From a virus, in IMG/VR virus record IMGVR_UViG_3300035070_000490, positions 1 to 21,848 of that record: 21,848 bases of DNA, one strand, 5' to 3'. Both the position numbers and the translations under genes were made by a program. The first letter of the stretch is position 1. The number at the start of each line of letters is the position of its first letter. Shown piece after piece: positions 1 through 6,152 of this stretch. The notes below the pieces were generated by a model that saw nothing but the letters and a program-made list of their open reading frames with translations, ran no database searches and was not told where the DNA came from.

Positions 1-368
1 TCCATTGTGCCATCCCACTCACGGATGTCAGGGATATGCCATGCAGCGCCCCAGCAAATAGGCACACCAACGTCGATAGCTGCTAAGCGAACAGCATCAG
101 CAATGTCGTCATACAGATTTAATTCCCACGATCCACGCGAACCGATGTAGGCCATCAGGTCTATAGCATTACCTTCGATGTGCTTGGACTTCATGGTCTT
201 GCTGGCACCCTTGGCCACCAGCTTGCGCTGCTCTTCGATGGTGCGCAGTCCGCAGATCACCCCGAAGTCTGTCTTGGTATGACAGATAGCTGCTTTGGCA
301 ACGGCAACTAGACGCTCGTCTACACCTTTGAGTTTATCAAGGCTGCGTTGTGATAGTTTGAAAGTCAT
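1..368 (-). CDS. Endolysin, M15-family peptidoglycan peptidase (3' end cut by window)
   Basis: This is the N-terminal 122 residues of a predicted zinc peptidase of the M15 (VanY / L-alanyl-D-glutamate peptidase) type, which cuts the peptide crosslinks of peptidoglycan at lysis. The sequence shows the family pattern: an FGVICGLRT strand with EEQ near residues 35-47, the SKHIEGNAIDLMAY motif giving zinc ligands H63 and D70, and a late WGAAWHIPD segment giving the third ligand, H111. There is no signal peptide or membrane segment, so export should depend on a holin. The ATG overlaps the stop of the upstream holin-like gene as ATGA, which suggests translational coupling. The frame is open to position 1, so the last residues lie outside the window; since all three ligands are present, little is probably missing. 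The family call is firm; the exact bond cleaved is not known. Confidence 0.9.
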   Translation of the reverse strand, partial: MTFKLSQRSLDKLKGVDERLVAVAKAAICHTKTDFGVICGLRTIEEQRKLVAKGASKTMKSKHIEGNAIDLMAYIGSRGSWELNLYDDIADAVRLAAIDVGVPICWGAAWHIPDIREWDGTM

Positions 369-733
369 TTCTTCTTCCTTTCCATGAAGCCTTCAGCCGC
401 ACCAGCACCAAAGTAAAAGCCAAGAATAACAATCATGGCCCAGCCGATCTGAAAGTCTTCGAGCACACGCTGCACTTTGTCGGCGTCAGCCACGCGGTCC
501 ATCAGGGTAAAGCCTAAGACCATGGCGAAGCAGCTAAGATATACTCCTGTAAATGAGAACGCGATGACACGCTGCGCCAGCTTGAACGGCGCGTAGGCAT
601 TCATAACGTCAACCTTGGCCTTCGTCTTAGCCGCAATCTCTTCTTCAGTTGAGGTGTGGAAGCTGTCAATCAAATCAATGCCTGATTTAATCACGTCTCC
701 AGAACCGAATAGCTTTCCAATTAATCCTGCCAC
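365..733 (-). CDS. Holin-like membrane protein (GTA-holin/3TM-like)
   Basis: This small membrane protein is the best holin candidate, because it lies directly upstream of the peptidase and overlaps it as ATGA. Two clear hydrophobic segments are visible, at about residues 58-80 and 98-116 counting from the possible ATG, followed by a basic tail ending MERKKK. The N-terminal part (GLIGKLFGSGD, then an acidic/basic helix with HTSTEEEIAAKTKAK) looks like the GTA-type three-TM holin family as I recall it; only two segments are strong here. The start is ambiguous. AGGAG at 742-746 is only 2 nt from an ATG at 739, but 8 nt from a GTG at 733 that overlaps the upstream TAG as TAGTG. I chose GTG (122 codons). 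A holin would form the membrane lesions that release the cytoplasmic peptidase. The function is inferred from context and topology. Confidence 0.72.
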   Translation of the reverse strand: MAGLIGKLFGSGDVIKSGIDLIDSFHTSTEEEIAAKTKAKVDVMNAYAPFKLAQRVIAFSFTGVYLSCFAMVLGFTLMDRVADADKVQRVLEDFQIGWAMIVILGFYFGAGAAEGFMERKKK

Positions 734-1209
734 TACCATTTCTCCTGTTGCTTGCCGATGAAATAAAGGCCCACGCCGAGCAGACCAATGCCTGATACCA
801 AAACCAAGATACCCACAGTCCACTCCAGAATCGTCTGCTTAATCTCCGCTTTGCGATACATAGTTTTCTGACGATCCTTGCGCACTTGGGCTTCGATGCG
901 GAGAAGTTCTTCCCATGCTGATTGCCCATACCCGAACTGGATGTACTGTTTAATCTCCGCACGAAGAGCCTCCGCTTGTTTCTTCTTAGCGAAGATGTCC
1001 ATTGCGCTCGGCCCATTGCCGCCAAACAGAACGGCATACCAAGGAGGATTTTCAGAAGACTTATGCGCCCAGTCTAAATCAGACACAGCCCCAGCAAACT
1101 TTGCTAGATCGTTAGATATACCGCCGATATCTTTACCAAGCTGGATGCCTTTCTTAATTGCCGACACGGCTGCCTGAGCGGCGGCAAATGCTGTAATCGG
1201 ATCAATCAT
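733..1209 (-). CDS. C-terminally anchored membrane protein of the lysis block, unknown function
   Basis: I do not recognise a named family with certainty. The 158-residue product starts MIDPITAFAAAQAAV, an alanine-rich helical N-terminus, and continues with a charged helical stretch (about residues 72-125, rich in K, E, R and Q). It ends with one strong hydrophobic segment at about residues 129-150, followed by GKQQEKW. The topology therefore suggests a long soluble domain tethered by a C-terminal tail anchor. Similar proteins occur next to holin genes in marine T7-like phages, as far as I recall, annotated as hypothetical. It lies 1 nt after an XhlA-like gene and just before the holin-like gene, so a role in lysis timing or membrane disruption is plausible. 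It does not look like Rz, whose membrane segment is N-terminal. The start is ATG, with only a weak purine-rich ribosome site inside the upstream gene. Confidence 0.7.
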   Translation of the reverse strand: MIDPITAFAAAQAAVSAIKKGIQLGKDIGGISNDLAKFAGAVSDLDWAHKSSENPPWYAVLFGGNGPSAMDIFAKKKQAEALRAEIKQYIQFGYGQSAWEELLRIEAQVRKDRQKTMYRKAEIKQTILEWTVGILVLVSGIGLLGVGLYFIGKQQEKW

Positions 1210-1210
1210 G

Positions 1211-1402
1211 TTACATCTTCATCAAGACAGCAACCAAGAGTGCAATGATGGAAGCTGTGGCTCCAATCATGATGCCCTCCATGCGCTTAACGCGGCTGAA
1301 CAAGTCTTTGAACTGGATTCTTACCTCAGTCTTTATAGCGATGACCTCTTTCTCAAGGCCATCAATACGTTCATGAGCGGATGTTACTGTGCGACGATCC
1401 AT
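1211..1402 (-). CDS. Small XhlA-like membrane protein (lysis accessory)
   Basis: The product has 63 residues. A charged, heptad-like helix (about residues 8-42, with L, I, V and F spaced as in a coiled coil) is followed by one transmembrane segment at about residues 44-61 and a short MKM tail. This is the layout of XhlA-type and other small phage lysis accessory proteins, which sit at the inner membrane beside a holin. The gene begins 2 nt after the stop of the upstream small gene. A GAAGG ribosome site overlaps the end of that gene, about 9 nt before the ATG. It is followed after 1 nt by the next membrane-protein gene, so three consecutive membrane proteins precede the peptidase. The XhlA assignment rests on topology and context rather than a diagnostic motif; an antiholin or holin regulator is an alternative. 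Confidence 0.65.
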   Translation of the reverse strand: MDRRTVTSAHERIDGLEKEVIAIKTEVRIQFKDLFSRVKRMEGIMIGATASIIALLVAVLMKM

Positions 1403-1404
1403 TC

Positions 1405-1662
1405 TCAGACACCTTCAGCCTGAGCCGCAGCATATGCAGCCTTAGCTGTGGCAGTAAACACAGCAGCACAGATGTCTGCTACATCAGCATCCTCTGCTGA
1501 GAGGTCAGCATCAGGTGTCAGCACATGGCGGTGGAAGGTACGAGAAATCTCTACGTCATCCTCTGCAATGATGGTTGCTGTGCGTACCTGCACAATGGGA
1601 TAACCCGAAGCCATTTGCAGAACCTCGATCTTGTCGTTTGCAGTTGTTTTAGTAAGAGCCAT
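1405..1662 (-). CDS. Small conserved phage protein, unknown function
   Basis: The product has 85 residues and no recognised family. It starts MALTKTTANDKIEV, has a beta-rich middle (LQMASGYPIVQVRTATIIAED) and an acidic, alanine-rich C-terminus. There is no membrane segment or signal peptide. I place the start at ATG 1662 and not the longer frame, because AAGGAG at 1669-1674 lies 6 nt upstream of it. Its first five residues, MALTK, match those of the adjacent beta-helix spike (1702-3180). It lies between the fibre cluster and the lysis genes, so it could be a small structural or fibre-associated protein as easily as a lysis factor. A degenerate copy of the recurrent TTGTGCGTTG motif lies in the gap just upstream. 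That it is a real gene is well supported by the ribosome site and tight packing; its role is not. Confidence 0.75.
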   Translation of the reverse strand: MALTKTTANDKIEVLQMASGYPIVQVRTATIIAEDDVEISRTFHRHVLTPDADLSAEDADVADICAAVFTATAKAAYAAAQAEGV

Positions 1663-1685
1663 TTTTATCTCCTTAGCTGGACTGT

Positions 1686-1695
1686 CCACGCACGA
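1686..1695 (-). promoter_or_regulatory. Degenerate copy (8/10) of the recurrent TTGTGCGTTG motif
   Basis: On the minus strand this reads TCGTGCGTGG, matching the three exact motif copies at 8 of 10 positions. It lies in the 39-nt gap between the spike stop and the first gene of the lysis block, 23 nt before the ATG at 1662. Taken alone it would not be notable; its position in the only sizeable gap of this region is what suggests it belongs to the set. A promoter role is inference. Confidence 0.25.
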
Positions 1696-1701
1696 AGCGC
1701 A

Positions 1702-3180
1702 TTAAACTCCAAACACAGTGGATTGGATTAGAGCGGTAATGTTACTTGAGCCTTTTCTAGCTTCAATGTAAATTTTACCATCTGCGGAATTAGCCGAAAC
1801 TGTAACTTTAAGATTGTTGCCAGTTGTTCCTGTTAGCGCACCTGTAGTCACCTCAAGATCTCCACCACCAGATAGCAAAGCAGTTAATGGAGTGTCTGTT
1901 CGATACGAGACTGTTCCAAAGGTAGATGGCTCATCATCATTTATAATAGTGACTACACCCATTGTGGATGGAGGAGTGAAGCTAGTAGCAGTGTCGTCAG
2001 TCAATGCAGCGTGGACAAAATTCCATTGAGTGCCGTTGTGAGTGGGTGTGAAATCGGTTGGCAGGTCAGTTACATTACCTACAATTTCGGTTGTTACCCC
2101 AGCTGCTGTAGTTACATCAGCTACGTTAGTCCGACTAACGATACCCGTTACATACTTAATTGGATTGACGCCGCTAGTGTAAACAATGTCGGCAGTTGCA
2201 GCTTGATAATCTACATGAATCTCATTGCTAATACCTCCATCAAACTCAACTAATCTAGCAGAGGTGGCTGTTGGATTAACGATGCGAGGATACAGAAGTC
2301 TGCCATAACGACTGTTAGCAAATTTAACTAATGTTGACAGAGTGGCTAAAGCAGAAAAGTTTGCTGAGATATTAACAATGTTTGTTCCCACAAATGGACT
2401 AGCACCGTCAATTACAATCCCATAATCACCAGCACCTCTAGGGTCTTCCATGACGCAACCATCAATAGTCGGACCTTGCGCCTCACCCGCATAGTTGTAG
2501 GCGTGGATAGGAATACCGTTTGGTCCTGAACCGTATTGACCACCAGTTACACGAACACCTTCTTTAGAAATAAGTAAGCCTGTAGTTGAGGCAAGAGTCG
2601 AGCTTACATGACACTGGTCGAAGTGCCAAAGAGAGCCAGTGGAGTTTATACGAATGCCCGTGTTCGTAAATGCCCACACTCGACAGTGCCGCATCGTGCC
2701 TAGATAGGCACCTTTAGCTGCACTAGGTGTCACTTCATCGCCAAACAAAACACCAGCATAACCAGTATCTGCACATTCAATACGAACATTCTGAAGATAA
2801 GCAAAAGGAGCATTACCAATTATAACAGCATATTTGGTTGCCGCTTCATGATTGATCCGTAAGTTTTCAATAACACAACGATCTGCATAACGAGATGCAC
2901 TATCAATAGTAATTGCTACAACATCATTTGTTGTATTGCTAATAATAGAACCTTCAGTTGTTTCACCAAATAGTCGAACAGTATTACCAATGACTAAGCC
3001 AGCAGTAATTTTATAGGTTCCAACAGGGAAGTAGACAGCACCATTAACTAAACCAGCAGCATTGATAGCAGCTTGGATTGCTGTGGTGTCGTCGTTAGAA
3101 TTGTCACCGACAGCACCAAAGTCTAAGACATTAGATACTGCACCTTCAACCATTCGGTTATGTGCTTTAGTTAGTGCCAT
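1702..3180 (-). CDS. Tail spike with right-handed beta-helix (Pectate_lyase_3-type)
   Basis: This is a 492-residue receptor-binding or glycan-degrading spike. Near the N-terminus, NVLDFGAVGD followed by NDDTTAIQAAI (residues about 18-39) and VYFPVGTYKI is the classic opening of the Pectate_lyase_3 / GH28-like right-handed beta-helix family. Repetitive short strands with N, G and T turns run to about residue 330, and the remaining beta-rich part looks like a trimerisation or receptor domain. It lacks a T7 gp17-type anchoring domain, unlike the larger spike gene at 3902-6097, so it must attach through its short N-terminus or through another tail protein. AGGAG overlapping the upstream stop gives a 7-nt spacing to the ATG. 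Whether it is an active lyase or hydrolase cannot be read from the sequence; many members only bind glycans. Confidence 0.85.
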   Translation of the reverse strand: MALTKAHNRMVEGAVSNVLDFGAVGDNSNDDTTAIQAAINAAGLVNGAVYFPVGTYKITAGLVIGNTVRLFGETTEGSIISNTTNDVVAITIDSASRYADRCVIENLRINHEAATKYAVIIGNAPFAYLQNVRIECADTGYAGVLFGDEVTPSAAKGAYLGTMRHCRVWAFTNTGIRINSTGSLWHFDQCHVSSTLASTTGLLISKEGVRVTGGQYGSGPNGIPIHAYNYAGEAQGPTIDGCVMEDPRGAGDYGIVIDGASPFVGTNIVNISANFSALATLSTLVKFANSRYGRLLYPRIVNPTATSARLVEFDGGISNEIHVDYQAATADIVYTSGVNPIKYVTGIVSRTNVADVTTAAGVTTEIVGNVTDLPTDFTPTHNGTQWNFVHAALTDDTATSFTPPSTMGVVTIINDDEPSTFGTVSYRTDTPLTALLSGGGDLEVTTGALTGTTGNNLKVTVSANSADGKIYIEARKGSSNITALIQSTVFGV

Positions 3181-3190
3181 TTATTTTCTC

Positions 3191-3892
3191 CTAGGCTGCT
3201 CTGTAAGAAACGACAAAGGTAAGCAATGCACTTACACCTATAGTGTTAAAACTTAACTGAGTTCCTGAGCTATTTCTAAGTTCAAGGCGGCTTGAGCTAT
3301 CAATGTTCACAATAACATCTGCTACGCCACCAGAGTTGTAGGTAAGGTATGCGCCACCAATATAAGGTGAGGCCACCGTAAAGGGTAAGTCACTAAATCT
3401 TACAACAGATGCGTCGGATGTCCCGTCAAGTTGAACAGAACCTTCTAGTGTGACTTGCTGGCCAATCTTTGTGTAGTATCCAGAAGTTGTTGGTGTTCCA
3501 CTATAAGCATTAACTACGGGCGACCAGCTACCTTCTTCATAGTCATCGAACAGTTCACTTGTGCCAGTGCCATCAGTGGCAGAGAAGTCGATGCCTTTGC
3601 CTGATGTGCCGATGACAAGGTTGCCATCATTAACAGTAAAATTTCCTGTGTCCATCTCAAGGGTAACACGAGGCACTACATTACTGTTTGCATCATCAAC
3701 TTGGGAAAATCTTAAAAGATCACCAGTAACTTCAATTCGAGCATTGTTATCTGTTCGATCTATTTCATGTAGAAAGATTTGTGGGCGGTTGGACTTAATA
3801 TTTACTTGGCCATTGACCGTTGCCTGTTCTGCCTCAAGATCATTGAAGCTAGGGTTGCGACCAAAGATGCCGCCTTGTTGTTTGATAGTCAT
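3191..3892 (-). CDS. Small tail-fibre-type structural protein
   Basis: The product has 233 residues. It starts MTIKQQGGIFGRNPSFNDLE, a beginning I associate with fibre proteins of marine T7-like phages. A beta-strand-rich middle contains GNLVIGTSGKGIDFSA, then the acidic motif FDDYEEGSWSPVV (residues about 115-127), which occurs in many marine phage fibre and appendage proteins. The C-terminal part is serine- and glycine-rich and beta-stranded, ending VSYRAA. It probably forms part of a trimeric appendage with the two beta-helix spikes on either side. An AGGGG overlapping the upstream stop lies 6 nt from the ATG; the upstream gap is 9 nt. No catalytic motif is visible. The structural role is well supported by composition and context; the exact place on the virion is not known. 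Confidence 0.8.
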   Translation of the reverse strand: MTIKQQGGIFGRNPSFNDLEAEQATVNGQVNIKSNRPQIFLHEIDRTDNNARIEVTGDLLRFSQVDDANSNVVPRVTLEMDTGNFTVNDGNLVIGTSGKGIDFSATDGTGTSELFDDYEEGSWSPVVNAYSGTPTTSGYYTKIGQQVTLEGSVQLDGTSDASVVRFSDLPFTVASPYIGGAYLTYNSGGVADVIVNIDSSSRLELRNSSGTQLSFNTIGVSALLTFVVSYRAA

Positions 3893-3901
3893 ATCCTACC
3901 C

Positions 3902-6097
3902 CTATGTTTGGTTGTCAGAACGACTTATTTCAAGCCAGTGGCTGCCGTTGTAAATTAAAGTGAGAGTGTCATTCTGATGATCTAATGAGAAGTCACCGTT
4001 TAGACGAAGGTTGCCAGTGCTATCTTTTGCGACAACAGTTCTTGCACTGTTTGCCGCAACGATAGTCAAAGTCATACCATTCTCGCCGCCATTAATTGTA
4101 TCTAAATCATCTGAAGCCGCATCGCCTTGAGTGTCAATCTCATGGAATGATCCAGTTGCAGTAACCTCACCTGCTGCAATTGTTCGTTCTGAACGGTCTC
4201 CAATAACAAGTTTTTGTGGATTGATGTACGGCGTTAAGATGCCAGCAGACTTGTCAATAATTGTTGCATAACGATTATCGTAATCATCGAATGTTACATT
4301 TTGATAACCTTGAACAAGCACACGGTTACTGCTTGATCCATTAAGATTTACTTTAAACCCATCACCAGCAATACGAGAGCCAATACGTTCCATGTAAATT
4401 TGAGAGCTTAGACAATCAATGTCGTAAACGCCAGTGTTTAGTGTGCCGCCATTACGTTGCACATAGGTAGCATAACCACCTTCACTTTCAGTTCCACCAG
4501 CACCATCTCGGAATATAATTAGTGAGGAATCAATAGTTGGATTAGCTACATCCATGTCATAAAAAACTACATTCTCTACGCCTGAGTTTGAACAACCACG
4601 CAAAGACAGAAATCCATTGTTGGATTTTTCAACGCCAGCATCTTTTAGCTTAATTTGATTATAGCTTGCGCCTGATGCAGATGTGCTATGAAATTTAGCA
4701 AATCGACCAGAACCAAGAGGGCGTATGTCAGTTATTTCAAAAGTATTTACTGAACATGTATTTATACTGCTACACCAATCAATAAGATTGTCAGCAGTAT
4801 TAGAAGCAGAACATGACCATTGGCCTCCTTTGATGTCAGTAAAGAAAAGTCCAGAGTTATCGTTCTCAATGTTAGCACCCACAACAGTGCCACCAACTTC
4901 ATTGGTAAGAATTTTATATCCAACAGTGTTTTGTTGAAGCTCAGTGATGTCAATAGTGCAGCCTGATAACCCACCATTCTCAATGCTGAAGACATGACCA
5001 GCAGTTCCTTTGTTTGTTACTTGACCAAAAATAACTTTTGAACGCCTAAAGTTTATACCATCACGAACAACAAATGTATGCTTGGCTCCATCTAAGTTAT
5101 TTGTGATTGAAGCCATTGGCCCATAAAGAACAAAGTCACCCTTGTTCAAAGGTATTTCAGCAGCTTTGTAATTACCTTGTGGAAAATAAACTCCATAGGT
5201 TGCAGCACTAATAGCAGCCTGAATAGCAGCACTGTCATCCGTCACGCCATCACCGACAGCACCGAAATCTTTGACTGAGACAAACTCTTGCAGCTTGGCT
5301 TCTACTGTACGATCTACAGCACCAGTGCCGCCCTGATTGTAATCAATAGCAGAAGAGTTTCCAGTGGTACCCTCAGCAATAGAGTCACCAGACACAACCT
5401 CGATAGCAGCGTTTAACGGTGGAGCTTCGCTGAATGTAAGCACAGCGCCACTCAAGCTGTAGCCAGCTTTGTTCTGGTACACCCCATCTACATGCACTTG
5501 AGTATTGTTTTTTGAGTTTGCTGCAACGCTTAGAGTAAAAGCAACAGTTGAGCCATCACCTGTAAACGCATCAGTAATAAAGTTTGCGCCGACAATGATG
5601 TTGCCTATTGCTGCTTCGCTTGCGACCTCAACATTACCAACCTCATCAAAGATAACCAATCGACCTGCGCGATCCGCGGCTTTTGGTAGTACCATGTTAT
5701 AAGATTCAGCATCAGGCACAGTGATGGATTGATTCTGACCATCCCGCTGGTCAGCAGAGATTGCAATAAAGCGATCAAGCTCAGTATTTAGTGAGGAAAT
5801 ATTAAACGGACCTGACAGTGGGAAGTCAGTCGTGCGATCCAAGGGAATGTTGCGCAGTATAACAACGGTAGACCCAGTACCAGACGCTCCAGTGACAGAC
5901 ATAGTAAGTGTGCCTGTTGATCCGCTGCCGCCAGAAACCGTGTAGTCTGCTGTGATAACTTTTAGAACGTCATCTATATACACGTTCACATCTGAGTCAC
6001 TGTAGAAATCAAATGGAATAGTAAAACTGGTTTGCGTGACGCCCGAAGCCACAGAGTAGCTTATGCGTGGATCGTTATTCTGGATGCTGATTGTCAT
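3902..6097 (-). CDS. Tail fibre/spike: T7 gp17-like anchor plus beta-helix domain
   Basis: This 731-residue protein has a layered design. Residues about 1-160 match the T7 tail-fibre N-terminal domain (SYSVASGVTQTSFTIPF, VYIDDV, SSLNTELDRF), which docks a trimer onto the tail. Residues about 173-240 (GDGSTVAFTLS, VHVDGV, LTFSEAPP) look like a second, diverged copy of the first beta-sandwich. From about residue 271, VKDFGAVGDGVTDDSAAIQAA and VYFPQGNYK start a Pectate_lyase_3-type right-handed beta-helix, continuing to about residue 600. The last 100 residues (TVVAKDSTGNLRLNGDF, YNGSHWLEIS) form a beta-rich tip. It probably is the main receptor-binding, perhaps polysaccharide-depolymerising, spike. 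T7 gp17 has 553 residues and no such beta-helix. AGAGG lies 6 nt before the ATG, and a TTGTGCGTTG motif 45 nt before it. Confidence 0.9.
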   Translation of the reverse strand: MTISIQNNDPRISYSVASGVTQTSFTIPFDFYSDSDVNVYIDDVLKVITADYTVSGGSGSTGTLTMSVTGASGTGSTVVILRNIPLDRTTDFPLSGPFNISSLNTELDRFIAISADQRDGQNQSITVPDAESYNMVLPKAADRAGRLVIFDEVGNVEVASEAAIGNIIVGANFITDAFTGDGSTVAFTLSVAANSKNNTQVHVDGVYQNKAGYSLSGAVLTFSEAPPLNAAIEVVSGDSIAEGTTGNSSAIDYNQGGTGAVDRTVEAKLQEFVSVKDFGAVGDGVTDDSAAIQAAISAATYGVYFPQGNYKAAEIPLNKGDFVLYGPMASITNNLDGAKHTFVVRDGINFRRSKVIFGQVTNKGTAGHVFSIENGGLSGCTIDITELQQNTVGYKILTNEVGGTVVGANIENDNSGLFFTDIKGGQWSCSASNTADNLIDWCSSINTCSVNTFEITDIRPLGSGRFAKFHSTSASGASYNQIKLKDAGVEKSNNGFLSLRGCSNSGVENVVFYDMDVANPTIDSSLIIFRDGAGGTESEGGYATYVQRNGGTLNTGVYDIDCLSSQIYMERIGSRIAGDGFKVNLNGSSSNRVLVQGYQNVTFDDYDNRYATIIDKSAGILTPYINPQKLVIGDRSERTIAAGEVTATGSFHEIDTQGDAASDDLDTINGGENGMTLTIVAANSARTVVAKDSTGNLRLNGDFSLDHQNDTLTLIYNGSHWLEISRSDNQT

Positions 6098-6123
6098 AAG
6101 AAACCTCTTTTGTATTTACTAGG

Positions 6124-6140
6124 CGAATACCCATTCGACC
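6124..6140 (-). other. Weak stem-loop in the gap before the spike gene
   Basis: CGAAT and ATTCG pair around a 4-base loop at 6124-6137, and two further G-C pairs are possible beyond a one-base bulge. It lies between the gp16-like stop and the fibre gene. There is no U-run after it on the minus strand, so an intrinsic terminator is unlikely; mRNA processing or end protection is possible. Confidence 0.25.
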
Positions 6141-6142
6141 CA

Positions 6143-6152
6143 CAACGCACAA
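6143..6152 (-). promoter_or_regulatory. TTGTGCGTTG motif upstream of the fibre gene (candidate promoter element)
   Basis: This 10-base sequence directly follows the TAA of the gp16-like gene and ends 45 nt before the spike ATG. Exact copies occur at 20212-20221, in nearly the same position relative to the next ATG (49 nt), and at 16921-16930. Recurrence in two of the longest gaps suggests a regulatory role, most simply a promoter for the host-recognition block. No clear sigma-70 -10 box accompanies it, so a phage-specific element is inferred. Confidence 0.4.

Noticed and set aside
1405-3180. Recent duplication suggested by the shared MALTK start of two neighbouring proteins
   Set aside because: The likeness ends after five residues and codons differ; it is more likely a common favoured start than shared descent.
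1702-6097. Pectin- or pectate-degrading enzyme activity
   Set aside because: The beta-helix family is named after pectate lyases, but phage members often bind or cut other glycans or have no activity; substrate cannot be read from the sequence.
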